Shown: positions 43,422 through 52,914, counted from the first letter of the stretch. The stretch: DNA of 64,000 bases from Candidatus Aalborgicola lynettensis (GCA_016719405.1 JADJZE010000018.1:372001-436000), one strand, 5' to 3'. Notes: a model not told the origin generated them from the letters alone. Numbers and translations: made by a program.

Positions 43422-44891
43422 ATGAGTTTTGACCTTGTACTGTTCGGCGGCACCGGTGACCTGGCCTGGCGCAAGCTGATGCCTGCCCTGTTTCAGGCCT
43501 TTCGCCACGGCACCCTGCCCAGCAACGGGCGCATCATTGGCGTCGGTCGCGACGACCTCAGCTCCGGCCAGTACCGCGCACTGATCCAGTCGCGTTTTGA
43601 CAAGGTGGAATTGGCCAAGCGCCCCAGCGCCGAAGAGTTTGCCCGCTTTGCGGCCATCCTCGACTATGTGCGCGTGGATCTGTCGCAGCCCGGCGATTAC
43701 GCCAACTTGGCGGCCTGTTTGCAGTCCCGCAATGCCGACACGGTGGTCATGTACGTGGCCACCGCCCCGGCGCTGTTTACCACCGTGTGTGAGCAACTCG
43801 CGGCCAGTGGCCTCAACACCCCACACACCCGTGTGGTGCTGGAAAAACCGCTGGGCCACGACCTGGCCTCCAACCGCGCCATCAACCGCACCGTGCGCCA
43901 GTTTTTTGAAGAAAAACAGGTCTTCCGCATTGACCACTACCTGGGCAAACCGGCCGTGCAAAACCTGTTTGCACTGCGCTTTGGCAATGCCCTGTTTGAA
44001 CCCCTGTGGCGGCGCGAACACATTGCCAACATCCAGATCACCATTGCCGAAGACCTAGGGGTGGAAAGCCGCGGTGCCTTTTACGAAACCACCGGCGCGC
44101 TGCGCGACATGGTGCAAAACCATGCCCTGCAGCTGCTGTGCGCCATTGGCATGGAGCCCCCCATCAACGCCCATGCGGACGCCATTCGCGACGAAAAACT
44201 CAAGGTGCTGCGCAGCCTCAAACCGTGGACGCAAGAGACGCTGGTGCAAGACGTGATTCGCGGCCAATATGCCAGCGGCACCCGCGACGGCGACAAGGTG
44301 CCCGGCTACCGAGAGGAACCCGGTGTAGACCCGCACAGCCGCACCGAAACCTTTGTCGCCCTGCGCACCGAAATTGCCAACTGGCGCTGGGCTGGCGTGC
44401 CGTTTTACATCCGCACCGGCAAGCGCCTGGCCGGGCGCGATGCGCGTATCGTCGTTAACTTCCGCCCCACGCCGCATGCCATTTTCAACTCCAACATCGA
44501 CGTGGCCAACCGATTGATCATCAACCTGCAACCCAAAGACGGGCTGGAGCTGCACCTGCTGGCGCAAGGGCAAGAGAACCGGCAAAACCGCACCAGCACC
44601 GCCACCCAGTCACTGGCCCCGGTGCAGTTGGACCTGGACTTTGACAAGCGCTTTGGCTGCGAGCGTGTGGGCGCGTACGAGCGCTTGCTGCTGGACGTGA
44701 TCGACGGGCGACTGAACCTGTTTGTGCGCAGTGACGAGCAGGAAGAGGCCTGGCGCTGGGTGGAACCCATTTTGACCCACTGGGCGAACGACAGCCAGGG
44801 CCCGCGCCCGTATGCCAGCGGCACCTGGGGGCCCAGTGCGTCGAGCGCCATGATTGCGCGGGATGGATTTTGCTGGTCGGAGGAGTCATGA
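43422..44891 (+). CDS. zwf: Glucose-6-phosphate 1-dehydrogenase
   Basis: A 489-residue enzyme. The NADP-binding loop is 'LVLFGGTGDLAWRKLMPAL', the substrate site is 'FRIDHYLGKPAVQNL' with the catalytic His-Tyr, and 'VPFYIRTGKRLAGRDA' is the C-terminal signature. It oxidises glucose-6-phosphate to 6-phosphogluconolactone, feeding the pentose phosphate and Entner-Doudoroff routes. The ATG at 43422 (MSFDLVLFGG) is preferred over a TTG five codons upstream because it sits directly before the nucleotide-binding strand. The HexR-like regulator follows after 21 bp. Confidence 0.96.
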   Translation: MSFDLVLFGGTGDLAWRKLMPALFQAFRHGTLPSNGRIIGVGRDDLSSGQYRALIQSRFDKVELAKRPSAEEFARFAAILDYVRVDLSQPGDYANLAACLQSRNADTVVMYVATAPALFTTVCEQLAASGLNTPHTRVVLEKPLGHDLASNRAINRTVRQFFEEKQVFRIDHYLGKPAVQNLFALRFGNALFEPLWRREHIANIQITIAEDLGVESRGAFYETTGALRDMVQNHALQLLCAIGMEPPINAHADAIRDEKLKVLRSLKPWTQETLVQDVIRGQYASGTRDGDKVPGYREEPGVDPHSRTETFVALRTEIANWRWAGVPFYIRTGKRLAGRDARIVVNFRPTPHAIFNSNIDVANRLIINLQPKDGLELHLLAQGQENRQNRTSTATQSLAPVQLDLDFDKRFGCERVGAYERLLLDVIDGRLNLFVRSDEQEEAWRWVEPILTHWANDSQGPRPYASGTWGPSASSAMIARDGFCWSEES

Positions 44892-44912
44892 CCCCGACGC
44901 GGAAGAAAAATC

Positions 44913-45761
44913 ATGCTTGACCGCATCAAAGCCGCCCTGCCCTCTTTGGCCCCGGCCGAACAACGGGTGGGCAAGCTCTGCCTGACCGACCCGCGTGCGT
45001 TTGCCAAGCTGCCGGTAAGTGAATTGGCCGACCGCTCGCATGTGAGCAAACCCACCGTGGTGCGCTTTTGCCGCAGCGTGGGTTACGACGGCCTGGCCGA
45101 CTTCAAACGCAAGCTGGCCGGCACGGTGAACGAAGGCGTGCCGTTTATTCACCGCAGTGTGGACGCCGACGACAAAACCAGCGACGTGATGGTCAAGGTG
45201 ATTGACAACACCGTGTCCGCCTTCCTGAAGTACCGCAACGAAGCCAGCAGTGTGGCCATCGAGAAAGCCGTGACTGCGCTGGCAAACGCCTACCAAAACA
45301 AACGTTCCATCCAGTTTTTTGGCGTGGGCAACTCCGGCATCGTGGCCCAGGACGCGCAGCACAAGTTTTTCCGCCTGGGCATCAACACCACTGCCTACAG
45401 CGACGGCCACATGCAAGTCATGAGCGCGTCCATTCTTGAATCGGGCGACTGCGTGGTGGTGATCAGCAACTCGGGCCGCACCCGCGACCTGATGGATGCC
45501 TGCGACATTGCCCGCAAAAACGGCGCCACCGTCATTGTTATTACCGCCAGTGGTTCACCGCTGGCCAGTGAAGGGCATATCCACCTGAGCGCCGACCACC
45601 CGGAGGGGTTTGACCGCTACAGCCCCATGGTGTCGCGCCTGCTGCATTTGATGATTGTTGACATCCTGGTCACCTGCGTGGCGTTGCGCATTGGGGCCGA
45701 CACCTTGCTGCCGTTGCTCAGTGAGATGAAACTTAATTTGCGCAGCAAGCGCTACGCATAG
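44913..45761 (+). CDS. hexR: RpiR-family transcriptional regulator, HexR-like
   Basis: A 282-residue regulator. An N-terminal HTH (residues about 1-75, with 'VSELADRSHVSKPTVVRFCR') is followed by a SIS sugar-phosphate-binding domain (about 120-260, 'IQFFGVGNSGIVAQDAQHKF', 'CVVVISNSGRTRDLMDAC'). In proteobacteria HexR represses zwf and Entner-Doudoroff genes and is released by 2-keto-3-deoxy-6-phosphogluconate. The position directly after zwf and a plausible operator at 43371-43403 support this role. Confidence 0.85.
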   Translation: MLDRIKAALPSLAPAEQRVGKLCLTDPRAFAKLPVSELADRSHVSKPTVVRFCRSVGYDGLADFKRKLAGTVNEGVPFIHRSVDADDKTSDVMVKVIDNTVSAFLKYRNEASSVAIEKAVTALANAYQNKRSIQFFGVGNSGIVAQDAQHKFFRLGINTTAYSDGHMQVMSASILESGDCVVVISNSGRTRDLMDACDIARKNGATVIVITASGSPLASEGHIHLSADHPEGFDRYSPMVSRLLHLMIVDILVTCVALRIGADTLLPLLSEMKLNLRSKRYA

Positions 45762-45878
45762 CAGAACCTGTCGCCAGGCGACCGCCGCGGTGCGCAAAAG
45801 AGGCCGGCCCCACGGGGGTTCAACGCTATCATGCGGCATTCCAACCCAGAGCCCAACAGCCCACACGGACGACCACCC

Positions 45879-47591
45879 ATGCGCTTCAACGACCTGATTC
45901 AACCTGGCGCCCCCTTGCAGATTCTGGATGTCGGTGCCGCCTGCATCAATGAACGCCCCGTCTATGTGCCGCTACTCGACAAAGGCCTGGGACACCTGAA
46001 TGCATTTGAGGGTGACGCCCGCCAAACGGAAAAAATCAAGCAGGCGTACGGCGACCGGGCACGTGTTTTCACCCATTTTCTGGGGGATGGACTGGAACAT
46101 ACCCTGTATGTAACCCATCCCGACAGTGGCATGACCTCCCTGCTCAAGCCCAAGGCTGCCGCCTTGAAATTCTTCAATCAGTTTGAACACTTCGGCAAGG
46201 TTGAACGCACCGAGAGGGTGCAAACCACACGGCTGGACGACGTGGCAGAGGTGCCGTCCATTGACTTTCTCAAAATGGATGTCCAGGGTTCGGAGCTTGC
46301 GGTGCTGATGCATGGCACCCACAAACTCACCCAGTGTGTTGCCATCCAACTGGAGGTATCGTTCATTGGCCTGTATGAAAACCAGCCCACTTTTGGTGAG
46401 GTGGATGTCTGGATGCGGGCCAACGGGTACGTTCCACATTGTTTTGTCGATATCAAACGCTGGTCTATTGCGCCCACCATCAAAAACAACAACCCCAAGG
46501 CGCCATTCAATCAGTTGCTGGAATCCGATATCGTCTACATCAAGGACCCGCTCCATCTGCAACGGCTCTCGACGACACAACTCATCAATCTGGCACTCAT
46601 TGCCCACTACAGCCTGGGCAGCTTCGATTTGTGTGTGTTTGTACTGCTGGAATTGATCGCACGCAAACACCTCAATGCGGCAGTCCATGACCAGTACATT
46701 ACTCTGCTGGCAGGGGGTGAGTCCGCCCAGACACAGGCAGAACCCGTAGCAGCGGCACACGCTGCTGTTGCACTGCCGCCCACCCAGGATGTATCACCAC
46801 TGTGGATCACCTACAAGGCCTGCCCGCTGTGCGCCAGCACGGATACGGCCTTGCTGCGCAGCGATGGTTGCGGAAACTACCCCATCTGGCAAAAAGGTTT
46901 GCCGACCCAACTCGATTGGATGCACTGCCAAGCGTGTGAACACATTTACACCCGCAATTACTTTACGGCGCAAGGCCTTTCGCTGCTTTTCAGCAAGGCG
47001 CACCCCATGCAGGTAACCGGCTTGAACCTGGACCAGGAACGCGCGCGCTGGGCACCCACCGTGGAACGCGTACAGAGTCACCTGCAGCAACAGGGCTGGA
47101 TGGGCGACAGCATGGTCTGGCTCGATGTCGGCTGCGGCGCTGGAGGTTTGGTCATTACGGCTGCGGAGTACGGCTTTGCAGCGATTGGCCTCGACAGCCG
47201 CACACAGGCAGTTGAACGCATCGAGGCCCTGGGCTACACCGCGGCAGTCGGCGATCTGATGGAACTCCATGTAACCGATCCGGTCACGGTCATTTCACTG
47301 GCGGATGTGCTGGAACACGTACCGTTCCCGCGCGAAGCACTCCAACGCGTGCACGCGGCGCTGGTGCCGGGAGGCTTGGTGCTGGTTTCGTGCCCCAATC
47401 TGGATAGTGGGTCCTGGCGCAAAGCCAATGCAGAAGGCACCAACCCCTATTGGAGTGAGCTGGAACACCACCATAACTTCAGCCGCGCATCGCTGATGCG
47501 CCTGCTGGCGCAAGAGGGATTCATTCCGGTGGACTACAGCATCAGCACACGCTACAAGTCGTGCATGGAAGTTATTGCACGGCGTGCGTAG
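45879..47591 (+). CDS. Fused protein: FkbM-type methyltransferase plus zinc-ribbon/class I methyltransferase
   Basis: A 570-residue two-domain protein. Residues about 10-215 are an FkbM-type SAM methyltransferase ('QILDVGAACINERPVYVPLL', 'IDFLKMDVQGSELAVLMHG', 'LEVSFIGLYENQPTF'). After a linker come paired cysteines ('CPLCAST' and 'HCQACEHIY') and a second Rossmann methyltransferase ('WLDVGCGAGGLVITAAEYGF', 'ISLADVLEHVPFPREAL'). Fusion of the two types is unusual. Such enzymes methylate sugars or lipids; with a glycosyltransferase and flagellins nearby, a glycan-decorating role is possible but unproven. The 3' end overlaps the opposing glycosyltransferase gene by 20 bp. Confidence 0.8.
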   Translation: MRFNDLIQPGAPLQILDVGAACINERPVYVPLLDKGLGHLNAFEGDARQTEKIKQAYGDRARVFTHFLGDGLEHTLYVTHPDSGMTSLLKPKAAALKFFNQFEHFGKVERTERVQTTRLDDVAEVPSIDFLKMDVQGSELAVLMHGTHKLTQCVAIQLEVSFIGLYENQPTFGEVDVWMRANGYVPHCFVDIKRWSIAPTIKNNNPKAPFNQLLESDIVYIKDPLHLQRLSTTQLINLALIAHYSLGSFDLCVFVLLELIARKHLNAAVHDQYITLLAGGESAQTQAEPVAAAHAAVALPPTQDVSPLWITYKACPLCASTDTALLRSDGCGNYPIWQKGLPTQLDWMHCQACEHIYTRNYFTAQGLSLLFSKAHPMQVTGLNLDQERARWAPTVERVQSHLQQQGWMGDSMVWLDVGCGAGGLVITAAEYGFAAIGLDSRTQAVERIEALGYTAAVGDLMELHVTDPVTVISLADVLEHVPFPREALQRVHAALVPGGLVLVSCPNLDSGSWRKANAEGTNPYWSELEHHHNFSRASLMRLLAQEGFIPVDYSISTRYKSCMEVIARRA

Positions 47592-48636
47592 AACCTTGCG
47601 CAGTTGCCATAAGCCGGTATTTCCGGGCCTCATCAAGCCGCCCCAACCCTTCGTAAATGACGGCCAGATTTTTTGCTGCCAAATAGCTGCCACGTCCTTG
47701 CACGGCGCCCTCAAGGTCGGGGCGTTCACCAATTTCCAGACACTGCAGCCAACTTGATTCCACCATGGGCAGCAATGCGGCAGCCCGTGCGGGCTCCTCG
47801 CAGGCCCAGTCCAGCAGCACATCCCCCACCGTAAACCAGTAGTCGGGCGAACCCTGCCAGAGGGACATACGGGACTGCGCCAGTTCAATGGCGTGCGGGT
47901 GCTGGTGGCACTTCTTCAGCGCAAACAGCCAACGCAGAAGAAGATCGTGGGCAATCGTCAGCCCGGGCGGCAGCGCCCGGTCGGCCTGTTCAAAATAGTG
48001 TGCGGCAAGTTCGAAACGCTGGTATACCGAATGGTCCTTGCCCAGTTGGTACAACATATACCCGTCGCCCGGTGCGTCTGACAACGCACGCGCAAGCAAG
48101 GCCGCGTTTCTGCCATCTTTGGCCACCATGGCGGCCGGTGTATAGCCAGCATGGTCCAGATGCACATCCAGTTTACGCACCGCAAACTGGTGCTGTGGTT
48201 GCTCATGGATACGGCCGCTGTAGCGCACACCGCGGGGCAAGACACGCGAAATCCAGGTTGATGCAAACCCTTCGGATGCACTTGCACCAAAGTGGTTGTC
48301 CTGCCGAATGGCGCCTACGAAATCGGGCGCCATTCCCCGCAACTGTGCGATCACTTCTGCGCCAGTTGACACCAGCTCATCGGCGTCCAGAACCACATTC
48401 CAGTCGGCATCCGCCAACTCCAACGCGCGATTGCGTGCAGCCGAAAAATCATCCACCCAGGCAAAACACTCCACGCGCGCACCCGCGCGCCGCGCAATGT
48501 GCACGGTATCGTCCGTGGAGCCCGTATCAAGCACCAGCATGTGGTCCACCCAAGGCGCAATGCTGCGCAAGCACTTTGCAATCAAAGCCGCTTCATTGCG
48601 GACGATCATGGCAACGGCAACCGAGTACATGTGCAT
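47572..48636 (-). CDS. Family 2 glycosyltransferase with TPR-like C-terminal part
   Basis: A 354-residue protein. The N-terminal GT-A domain has 'VAMIVRNEAALIAKCLRSI', 'MLVLDTGSTDDTVHIAR', 'SAARNRALELADADWNVVLDADE' (DxD metal site as DAD) and 'ISRVLPRGVRYSGRIHEQ'. The C-terminal ~170 residues are helical with TPR-like pairs ('DGYMLYQLGKDHSVYQRFELAAHYFEQA', shown in part). It resembles the WaaE/KdtX and SunS-type glycosyltransferases. The neighbouring flagellin and methyltransferase genes make surface or flagellin glycan synthesis a reasonable guess. The start may be this ATG or the Met two codons later. Confidence 0.8.
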   Translation of the reverse strand: MHMYSVAVAMIVRNEAALIAKCLRSIAPWVDHMLVLDTGSTDDTVHIARRAGARVECFAWVDDFSAARNRALELADADWNVVLDADELVSTGAEVIAQLRGMAPDFVGAIRQDNHFGASASEGFASTWISRVLPRGVRYSGRIHEQPQHQFAVRKLDVHLDHAGYTPAAMVAKDGRNAALLARALSDAPGDGYMLYQLGKDHSVYQRFELAAHYFEQADRALPPGLTIAHDLLLRWLFALKKCHQHPHAIELAQSRMSLWQGSPDYWFTVGDVLLDWACEEPARAAALLPMVESSWLQCLEIGERPDLEGAVQGRGSYLAAKNLAVIYEGLGRLDEARKYRLMATAQGSTHAVQ

Positions 48637-48701
48637 GGTGGTTGCGCGTTTTCACACGGTGATGCGGTGGCTGTGGCGTGTGCTGGCGCACCGAGGTCTC
48701 A

Positions 48702-50135
48702 TCAGGATGTTTTGTTCCATTGGGCAAGTTGCGCTGTCACATAGGAACTGAGCCCCGTCAGTTGGGCCATTTGTGCATCCAGGGCGGAGTACTGCGCCCG
48801 CAAGCGCTTCTCCACCACCGCAGCGCGCTCGTTGACACGGTCTTGTTCTTTCCCGTTGCGACTGATTGCACCTTGCAATGCGGTGGACTTGTTGCCAACC
48901 GTACCATCTGACGCCAGGAGACCCGTTGCAAGGTCGCGCAGCTTCAGTCCAAAACCATTGGTGGCCGTATCGGAGTTGTTGGTTGTGAACAATTTTTGCA
49001 GGTTGCTCGTATCCCCCATGGCGGTAGCCAACTTGGTGGTATTTAACTTCAGGGAGCCATCGGTCTGCTGCTCCAACCCCACTTCGGACAGCCGCGCATA
49101 GGTTGAACCGGTGCTGCTGGAGCCAATGATTTTTCGCATGAGGCTTTGCAGGCCCACCGTCGTGGAATCTCCCTGCAAGGCACCGGACTTGCCGCCTTGC
49201 ACATACTTGGTAGAGTCCGCCAGTGTCTTGCTCAGGGCGGAGTAGGCGTCTGCAAAGGTCTGAATGTTCTTCTGCAAAGCCACCTTGTCCTGCGCCACCG
49301 TAATCTGCACAGGAGAGCCTACCGCAGTGGTCTGTGCCAGGTTCAGCGTTACCCCGGGCACCATGTTGGACACCGTATTGGTGGCCGACTCCACGGCAAC
49401 ATTGTTGATCTTGAGTTGGGCATTGAGCCCCACCTGGCTCGACTCCATGCCCAGCGCGGACTCGGACCCATTGGCCAGCGATGTAAATGAAAGGCTGTCC
49501 AAGGCGGCAAACCCGCTATTCGACGCAATGGAAAACCCGGCGTCGCTACCCGACGTGCTGGACTGAAACAACAGCCGTTCGGTAGTGCCGACTTTCAATA
49601 CCGTTGCCTTGACGCCCGCGTTGGCCGCATTAATCGCACTGGCGATGGTGGTGTAGGTGTCGGATTCGTTGACGTTAACCGTCACTGCAGCAGCTGCGCC
49701 CGGCACAAATGGCCCGGCCCCAGCCGCCCCCCAACTCCCCAGCTGGATGGACAATTGCCCGGTGCCCGCTCCGGCACCCAATGACGCATTGGCCGTTACG
49801 GATCGCGACGCCGTCGTTTGCGACTGGGCCAGACGGGTAATGTCCAGTCCAAACAAGGTCGAGGTGGCTGTTGAATCCACACTCACGGTGGCCGCTGCCG
49901 TGTTGGACGATGTGGCCGCCTGCAAGGCCCAGCCAGTGGTAGATGCCAGCGTAGTGGCCGCATCCTTGAGCGCAGAGACCTGTGACTTGATGGTCCCGTA
50001 CAACGACAGTTGGCTTTGCAAACTGGTCGCCTTGGTCTGCAACGCCTGCAACGGTTGCTTCTCGATCGCGACGAGCTGGGTAACGATGCTGTTGACATCG
50101 AGCCCACTACCAACCCCGGGTGATGAAATTGCCAT
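48702..50135 (-). CDS. fliD: Flagellar filament cap protein (hook-associated protein 2)
   Basis: A 477-residue FliD. The N-terminal 'PGVGSGLDVNSIVTQLVAIE' and 'LSLYGTIKSQVSALKDAATT' are the FliD_N signature, and the C-terminus 'QTDGSLKLNTTKLATAM' and 'VEKRLRAQYSALDAQMAQL' is FliD_C. It caps the filament tip and folds flagellin as it exits. The ATG has GGAGG 6 bp upstream. It lies downstream of the flagellin gene at 50257-51057 in the same direction with no flaG or fliS in between. Confidence 0.95.
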   Translation of the reverse strand: MAISSPGVGSGLDVNSIVTQLVAIEKQPLQALQTKATSLQSQLSLYGTIKSQVSALKDAATTLASTTGWALQAATSSNTAAATVSVDSTATSTLFGLDITRLAQSQTTASRSVTANASLGAGAGTGQLSIQLGSWGAAGAGPFVPGAAAAVTVNVNESDTYTTIASAINAANAGVKATVLKVGTTERLLFQSSTSGSDAGFSIASNSGFAALDSLSFTSLANGSESALGMESSQVGLNAQLKINNVAVESATNTVSNMVPGVTLNLAQTTAVGSPVQITVAQDKVALQKNIQTFADAYSALSKTLADSTKYVQGGKSGALQGDSTTVGLQSLMRKIIGSSSTGSTYARLSEVGLEQQTDGSLKLNTTKLATAMGDTSNLQKLFTTNNSDTATNGFGLKLRDLATGLLASDGTVGNKSTALQGAISRNGKEQDRVNERAAVVEKRLRAQYSALDAQMAQLTGLSSYVTAQLAQWNKTS

Positions 50136-50256
50136 CGTAGCCTCCTGGTACCAGTGTATAGCGCCTCAGCCACTGCAAAACGCAGAAAAGCGGCATTGGC
50201 CTGCACCAATCGCCGCTGCAACAGACGGGGGACGCCGTCCCGCCTGATGCCCCCCT

Positions 50257-51057
50257 TTACCGCAGCAAAGCCAGCACGCCGTTGGGCCCCTGGTTGGCCT
50301 GCGCCACCATTGCAGTACCTGCCTGTTGCAACACTTGGGAGCGTGTCAGATTGGCTGTTTCCATCGCGTAGTCGGCATCCACAATACGGCCCCGTGCAGC
50401 GGCAGAATTCTCTGCGGCAACACGCAGGTTGGAGATCACCGTGTCAAACCGGTTTTGCGACGCACCCCAGGTCGCACGCAAGGTGGTGACAGCTGCGATG
50501 TCAACATCCAGCTTGGCCAACTCCGCATTCGCTGTGACCGACGTTGTGCCAAGCGTCGTTGACGTTCCTGTATAGGTCGCTCCCGCTACAGCAATCTGGT
50601 CGCCCGTATTCGCGCCAACCTGGAACGTAAAGGTAGTGGCAGCAATTACCGCCGTGCTGTTGAACAGGGTCGCGGTTGTGATGCGTGTATTTTCCGCTGC
50701 GAGCAAAGCAAACTCCTGCTCCAGAGATGCAATATCGGTTGTGGTATTGGTTCCGTTGGACGCCTGCACGGCCAATTCACGCATACGTTGCAAGTTCCCT
50801 GAAATCGCCCCGAGCGCCCCCTCCGCCGTTGCAGCCAGGGAAATGGCGTCATTGGCATTGCGGATGGCCACATTCATGCCACGCGTTTGCGCGTCCATGC
50901 GTTCGGCAATTCCCAGCCCCGCCGCGTCGTCTTTGGCACCATTCACACGCATGCCGGAAGACAGGCGCTCCATGGCCACGGCCAGGCTATTGGAAGAGCG
51001 CGCCAGATTGCGCTGCGCGTTGATGGAGGTGAGGTTGGTGTTGATGGATGATGACAT
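50257..51057 (-). CDS. fliC: Flagellin (copy 1)
   Basis: A 266-residue flagellin. The D0/D1 N-terminus is 'MSSSINTNLTSINAQRNLAR' with 'RLSSGMRVNGAKDDAAGLGI', and the C-terminus is 'ENSAAARGRIVDADYAMETA ... QVLQQAGTAMVAQANQ'. The central variable region is very short (about residues 130-190), so the filament would lack large outer domains. AGGAGA lies 7 bp before the ATG. A sigma-28-type promoter is at 51196-51222. A second flagellin is divergent, 343 bp away; the two are strongly similar over their ends. Confidence 0.95.
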   Translation of the reverse strand: MSSSINTNLTSINAQRNLARSSNSLAVAMERLSSGMRVNGAKDDAAGLGIAERMDAQTRGMNVAIRNANDAISLAATAEGALGAISGNLQRMRELAVQASNGTNTTTDIASLEQEFALLAAENTRITTATLFNSTAVIAATTFTFQVGANTGDQIAVAGATYTGTSTTLGTTSVTANAELAKLDVDIAAVTTLRATWGASQNRFDTVISNLRVAAENSAAARGRIVDADYAMETANLTRSQVLQQAGTAMVAQANQGPNGVLALLR

Positions 51058-51195
51058 TTTGATTCTCCTAAAGATCGTTACAACCGGGCATTTCTGCCCC
51101 CTTCATAACCAACCCCAAGGCTGGTCGCCATGACCCTGGCACCCTTGCAAATGCCGACTGGCCGACGAGCCCTTGAAGGGAACCCGCTGGTTTTG

Positions 51196-51222
51196 TTTTC
51201 GGTCACACAGCTGTCTTACTTA
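51196..51222 (-). promoter_or_regulatory. Candidate sigma-28 promoter of flagellin 1
   Basis: Minus strand TAAGTAAG-N11-ACCGAAAA resembles TAAAGTTT-N11-GCCGATAA. It lies in the 343-bp divergent gap (51058-51400) between the flagellin genes, about 140 bp before the start codon. Apart from the two promoters I see nothing else there. Confidence 0.5.
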
Positions 51223-51300
51223 AGGACAAATTTCGATTGACCGCCCGCGTTGCGCAGGAAATGGCGTGGTTTTACCGGTTTTATCGGAGAAACGCGAAGT

Positions 51301-51327
51301 TCAAGTTTCTCCACAATTTGCTGACCG
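51301..51327 (+). promoter_or_regulatory. Sigma-28 promoter of flagellin 2
   Basis: TCAAGTTT-N11-GCTGACCG matches the FliA consensus TAAAGTTT-N11-GCCGATAA well at -35 and moderately at -10, with exact spacing. It is 74 bp before the start codon. Confidence 0.68.
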
Positions 51328-51400
51328 TGTAGCCAAGTCGGCAAGTGAGCTGACTCCAACCGGGAAACACCCGGGCATAACAGCTTTATAGGAGCATCTG

Positions 51401-52207
51401 ATGACAACAAGTATCAATACCAACGTTGCCTCGTTGAACGCACAGCGCAATTTGTCGACTTCGTCCCTGTCCCTGACCACCTCCATGCAGCGCCTGTCTT
51501 CCGGCCTGCGTGTCAACAGCGCCAAAGACGACGCGGCGGGGCTGGCCATTGCCGAACGCATGGATACGCAAACGCGCGGCATGAATGTAGCCATCCGCAA
51601 TTCCAACGACGCCATCTCCATGGCCCAAACCGCCGAAGGCGCTTTGGGTGCCATCACCAACAACCTGCAGCGCATGCGCGAGCTGGCCGTACAGGCCGCC
51701 AACGGCACCAACACAACAACCGACATTGCATCGCTGGACCAGGAATATGTGTTGCTGAAAGAGGAAAATGACCGCGTCATTGCATCGACCAACTTCAACA
51801 ACGTGCCATTGCTGAGTGCGTTGGTGACAGCGCAGTTTCAGGTGGGCGCCAACACCCTGGACGTTATTACCGTGAATGCAGCCGCTGCCGCCCAGACAGC
51901 CACAACCCTTGGCACCACCAATGCAACGGCGTCCGCCGAACTGGCCATTCTCGACACCGACATCAACACCATGACCGCCATTCGGGCAACCTGGGGCGCA
52001 TCGCAAAACCGGTTTGAACAGGTGATAGCCAATTTGCGCGTGGCCGCAGAAAACTCTGCCGCATCGCGTGGCCGCATCATGGATGCCGACTACGCCCAGG
52101 AAACGTCGAATCTGTCACGCGCCCAAATTCTGCAACAGGCCGGCACGGCAATGGTCGCACAGGCCAACCAGATGCCACAAGGTGTACTGGCCCTGCTACG
52201 CCAATAA
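51401..52207 (+). CDS. Flagellin (copy 2)
   Basis: A 268-residue flagellin with N-terminus 'MTTSINTNVASLNAQRNLST' and C-terminus 'ASRGRIMDADYAQETSNLSR', ending 'MPQGVLALLRQ'. It shares most D0/D1 sequence with copy 1 but differs in the central region, so the two could alternate or mix in the filament. AGGAGC lies 6 bp before the ATG. Its own sigma-28 promoter is at 51301-51327. Confidence 0.95.
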   Translation: MTTSINTNVASLNAQRNLSTSSLSLTTSMQRLSSGLRVNSAKDDAAGLAIAERMDTQTRGMNVAIRNSNDAISMAQTAEGALGAITNNLQRMRELAVQAANGTNTTTDIASLDQEYVLLKEENDRVIASTNFNNVPLLSALVTAQFQVGANTLDVITVNAAAAAQTATTLGTTNATASAELAILDTDINTMTAIRATWGASQNRFEQVIANLRVAAENSAASRGRIMDADYAQETSNLSRAQILQQAGTAMVAQANQMPQGVLALLRQ

Positions 52208-52560
52208 TCAAGTCGACCTCCATTTCATCACAGGCCTCCCGGCCGCAAAACGCACGTCCACACGTTGCTACCCAAGGGGACTGCGCACCCCCGGGATGCG
52301 CTTGTCGATGCCGCCCACAAACTGTATTTCGACCACAACGTGCCGAAATAAAGAGTGTGAAGAAAAAAGTTCTTCGCTATTGGCTTTGCACGCCAGGCGC
52401 ACTTGCGAATCGGGAATGGTTGTAGGAATTGGCCCTACACGCGGTGCGAACGCATCCGACACACGGATTAGCCGTTTTCCGATTTAAGTTTGCTCCCCCC
52501 TCGCCCAGAATTGGCTCCATGGTGATTCAAACGAATGACCGCCCACAACAGGAGCCGAAT
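52208..52560 (+). promoter_or_regulatory. 353-bp intergenic control region upstream of flhDC
   Basis: No convincing gene is seen. It contains TGTAGG-aattggc-CCTACA (52421-52439), an inverted repeat that could bind a regulator, and gaagaa-aaaag-ttcttc (about 52359-52375). Master-operon promoters for flagella are usually long and heavily regulated, which fits the size of this gap. Confidence 0.5.
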
Positions 52561-52887
52561 ATGACCACCGATCAAATGCAAACCGAAATCAGGGAAGCCA
52601 ACATGACTTACCTGATGCTGGCACAAAACCTGATTCGCCAGGACAAAGCCGAGGCACTGTTCCGGCTGGGAATGTCCGAAGAATCGGCCAACCTGATTGG
52701 CGCCCTTTCTCCCGCACAAATTCTGAAAATTGCCTCCGGCAATATGCTGTTGTGCCGGTTCCGTGTCGATGACGATGTGGTGTGGAGCCTGCTCACCAAC
52801 CACAGCGCCAACAAGGTCGATAACGATGCCACCACCAAGCTGCACGCCAGCATTTTGATGGCAGGCCGTTACGCCGAAGCAATGTAA
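52561..52887 (+). CDS. flhD: Flagellar master regulator subunit FlhD
   Basis: A 108-residue protein matching FlhD in length and sequence: 'EIREANMTYLMLAQNLIRQD', 'EALFRLGMSEESANLIGALS', 'LLCRFRVDDDVVWSLLTNH'. FlhD joins FlhC to form the FlhD4C2 activator of class II flagellar genes. AGGAGC sits 6 bp before the ATG; an upstream in-frame start is ignored because FlhD begins here. flhC follows after 27 bp. Confidence 0.95.
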   Translation: MTTDQMQTEIREANMTYLMLAQNLIRQDKAEALFRLGMSEESANLIGALSPAQILKIASGNMLLCRFRVDDDVVWSLLTNHSANKVDNDATTKLHASILMAGRYAEAM

Positions 52888-52914
52888 ACAACCATCGAGA
52901 ACCGGAGCACCACC

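Noticed and set aside
50205..50250. gggac-gcc-gtccc hairpin after flagellin 1 as a terminator
   Set aside because: The stem is short and no T-run follows; it is not strong enough to list.
52375..52420. An eighth copy of the dispersed repeat (gctattggctttgcacgcca...)
   Set aside because: Only short pieces resemble the consensus, and the palindromic core is missing.
52268..52462. A 64-residue minus-strand frame in the flhDC control region
   Set aside because: No ribosome binding site and no recognisable motif; it overlaps the inverted repeat likely used for regulation.
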